From contig DQSO01000083.1 of the NCBI GenBank assembly GCA_015663225.1, forward strand, positions 1 through 8,611: 8,611 nt of DNA, given 5' to 3'. This document shows positions 6,828-8,611 of this stretch, piece after piece. A program made the position numbers and the translations under genes. Below the pieces are notes generated by a model, which worked only from the letters and a program-made list of their open reading frames with translations, ran no database searches and was not told the origin of the DNA. The stretch's first letter is position 1. Each line of letters opens with the position of its first letter. The stretch comes from Campylobacterales bacterium (lineage in GTDB: Bacteria > Campylobacterota > Campylobacteria > Campylobacterales > QNZT01).

Positions 6828-8611
6828 CTAATCTAACAACTTAAGACTGTCACTACAAAGCTTTTGCCACATACTATTTTTAATATCAGTTCCACATTTT
6901 ATAAAGAACTCTTTTGCTTGTTCTTGATTATTAAGTTTTAAACTAAGCTCACCTGCAAGATACAATAGTTGTGCTTTTTCAGTATCATTTATAGTTTTAG
7001 TTAAAATAGCATCAGCAAAGTAGCTCAATGCTTTTTTATACTTATTTAATCGCCCTAGTGCTTGTATAAGCAATAAATCTACACGAGGTGAATATGTTTG
7101 TACCTTTAATCTCTTTTGTAGTTTTAATAGCCGTATAGCATATAACTCAAGCATGCTATCATTTTTATTTTTATATGCATACTTAACTATAGAATCATAT
7201 ACATCAATAGTCTGTGGACTATTTGGATACAACACTTTTATTTTATCACCAACAAGTATTGCATCTTCTATTTTATTTAGTTTATACTGACTATCAAATA
7301 TTGTATATAATATGTCACTATATTGCTCATTAATATTTATCAATTTTTCTAAGTCATTGAACATTGATATACTTTTACTATATTTGCCAACTCTATTTGA
7401 AGTTTTTATTCCTAAGTACAACCATTTGGCTTTATTAGTTATATCTATATCTGATATTTGTTTATCGACAATAGCATTAGCATCTCTATATCTTGCCCAA
7501 GCAAAATAACATTTTGTAAGCTCATATGATAAGTTTGTATCTACTGATATTTTATACCTATCAACTAAATTTATACTATCTTTACATCTTTTTTTATAGA
7601 TATAATCTCTAAATAGACTTGAAGCCGCACTATCAACATAGGAAGTTTGATTAATATCTTTTAGCTTACTTTCCAAATCAAGAATATTACTATATTTTTT
7701 TTCATTTTGATATAGTCTGACTTTTTTTATAAGTGCTTTTTTATAAATTGGATCATCTTTATAGTTTTTCATCACAATATCAATATCTTCATGCTGTTTT
7801 GAGCTATTAGTCTCATTTATATCAAGAAGAACTTTATCTATCTTTTCTTTTATCAAGTCAATATATATACCTTCTTGGTACTCTCTTATATATTTTTTAT
7901 ATATTTTATATGCCAAATCTTTTTTATTATCTTTTTCAAGCCAATTCGCATAGTTTTTATAGAGTAATTCATCTTTATTATCAACAATAAGTATTTTACA
8001 AATATCATTTGCACTGGCATAATCTTTCTCTTTTGAAAACTTTTTAGCTAAAGAAAATGACTCTTTAAAATCATGATTCAGATATTCTTTATTTGAATTT
8101 AATATTTTATCTAAGTAAAACCTAGCTTGCTTACTATTTTTTAGTATAATATAATTTTTTATAAGTGCATATGCAGATTTTAAAGCAATATCTTGATACT
8201 TAGTTTTATATAAAACATTCTTTAATAACTTTATAGCTTTAAATTTTCCATCTCTTTTTGTAAATAATTTTTCTGCTTTGAGTATCTCAGCAAGATGTGT
8301 AAATTTATTATCAGAAAAGTTCTTACTCAACTTATCAACATGAGGAATGGCTTTAGTATATCTACCATTTTTAAATGCAGTTTTTACTTTATAGTAAAGC
8401 ACCTCTGGTAAATTTTTGTCAGAAGGAAAGCTATCTAAAAAGTCATCTACAACTAAATCAAGTGTATCGTATGAAAATTTTACCTTAAGATGTGAGCTCA
8501 ATAACTTGTCCATAGCTCTTATCTTAAATAAAACTAACTCATTTTTAAAAAGTGTATCATTATCCTTTAACAATCTTCGACAGTTATCAAGTACACTATC
8601 ATATTTACCAG
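6828..8611 (-). CDS. Large helical-repeat (TPR-like) protein, C-terminal part (partial)
   Basis: The frame is open to the right edge (first complete codon at 8609), giving 593 residues and a TAG stop; the N-terminus, including any signal peptide, is missing. A TTG at 8573 is only an internal codon. The sequence is a series of paired amphipathic helices of TPR type, for example ALGRLNKYKKALSYFADAIL and LAGELSLKLNNQEQAKEFF in the last 90 residues and YKVKTAFKNGRYTKAIPH near the edge. There are no membrane segments or catalytic motifs. It is very rich in Lys, Asn, Asp, Ile and Tyr. Such solenoids usually act as scaffolds. Its size and C-terminal helical-repeat layout recall PflA, a periplasmic flagellar-motor scaffold of Campylobacterota, but I cannot confirm that and give no symbol. 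It faces petC across a shared terminator. Confidence 0.8.
   Translation of the reverse strand, partial: GKYDSVLDNCRRLLKDNDTLFKNELVLFKIRAMDKLLSSHLKVKFSYDTLDLVVDDFLDSFPSDKNLPEVLYYKVKTAFKNGRYTKAIPHVDKLSKNFSDNKFTHLAEILKAEKLFTKRDGKFKAIKLLKNVLYKTKYQDIALKSAYALIKNYIILKNSKQARFYLDKILNSNKEYLNHDFKESFSLAKKFSKEKDYASANDICKILIVDNKDELLYKNYANWLEKDNKKDLAYKIYKKYIREYQEGIYIDLIKEKIDKVLLDINETNSSKQHEDIDIVMKNYKDDPIYKKALIKKVRLYQNEKKYSNILDLESKLKDINQTSYVDSAASSLFRDYIYKKRCKDSINLVDRYKISVDTNLSYELTKCYFAWARYRDANAIVDKQISDIDITNKAKWLYLGIKTSNRVGKYSKSISMFNDLEKLININEQYSDILYTIFDSQYKLNKIEDAILVGDKIKVLYPNSPQTIDVYDSIVKYAYKNKNDSMLELYAIRLLKLQKRLKVQTYSPRVDLLLIQALGRLNKYKKALSYFADAILTKTINDTEKAQLLYLAGELSLKLNNQEQAKEFFIKCGTDIKNSMWQKLCSDSLKLLD

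Noticed and set aside
7312..7509. Plus-strand reading frame of 65 residues opposite the TPR-like gene
   Set aside because: Hydrophobic appearance comes from antisense of Lys/Asn/Asp-rich codons; no ribosome site or context.
8571..8573. TTG as the start of the TPR-like protein
   Set aside because: The frame stays open upstream to the window edge with the same kind of helical sequence (GKYDSVLDNCRRL), so the start is outside the window.

Overview
This is an AT-rich chromosomal segment that reads as core metabolism of a member of the Campylobacterota (Epsilonproteobacteria), probably a free-living Sulfurimonas- or Sulfurovum-like genus. Three things point there: a three-gene bc1 complex whose third subunit is a dihaem c-type protein with two anchors, the divergent short TpiA, and the adjacency of mnmG (gidA) to petABC, which I recall from Campylobacter jejuni, where arsB lies between them. 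The genus is inference.

Region 1 (1-3965, + strand) is a tightly packed run: the 3' end of gap (GAPDH), then pgk, tpiA and mnmG. pgk follows gap by 8 nt, tpiA overlaps pgk by 4 nt (ATGA), and mnmG, from a GTG start with its own Shine-Dalgarno (SD) sequence, overlaps tpiA by 11 nt. The three sugar enzymes catalyse consecutive steps of the lower glycolytic/gluconeogenic pathway. mnmG, a tRNA wobble-uridine modification enzyme, appears to share their transcript.

Region 2 (3966-4065) is the only real intergenic space and the most interesting part of the window. It holds a perfect FNR-type palindrome (TTGAT-N4-ATCAA) centred at 4001.5. A TATAAT -10 box lies downstream, placed so that the palindrome sits at about -41.5, the class II activator position. 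An extended inverted repeat there would bury the petA SD in transcripts reading through from mnmG, but not in transcripts starting at the predicted promoter.

Region 3 (4066-6777, + strand) is petA-petB-petC: Rieske iron-sulfur protein, full-length 8-helix cytochrome b, and dihaem cytochrome c with a c1-like second half. Together they form a menaquinol:cytochrome c oxidoreductase that passes quinol electrons to periplasmic cytochrome c while moving protons.

Region 4 (6778-8611) starts with a perfect 11-bp terminator hairpin shared by convergent genes. It then holds the C-terminal 593 residues of a large helical-repeat (TPR-like) protein on the - strand, whose start lies beyond the right edge. 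No RNA genes, insertion sequences, CRISPR arrays or signs of recent transfer were seen. Apart from the mnmG-petA regulatory segment this is an ordinary core region.
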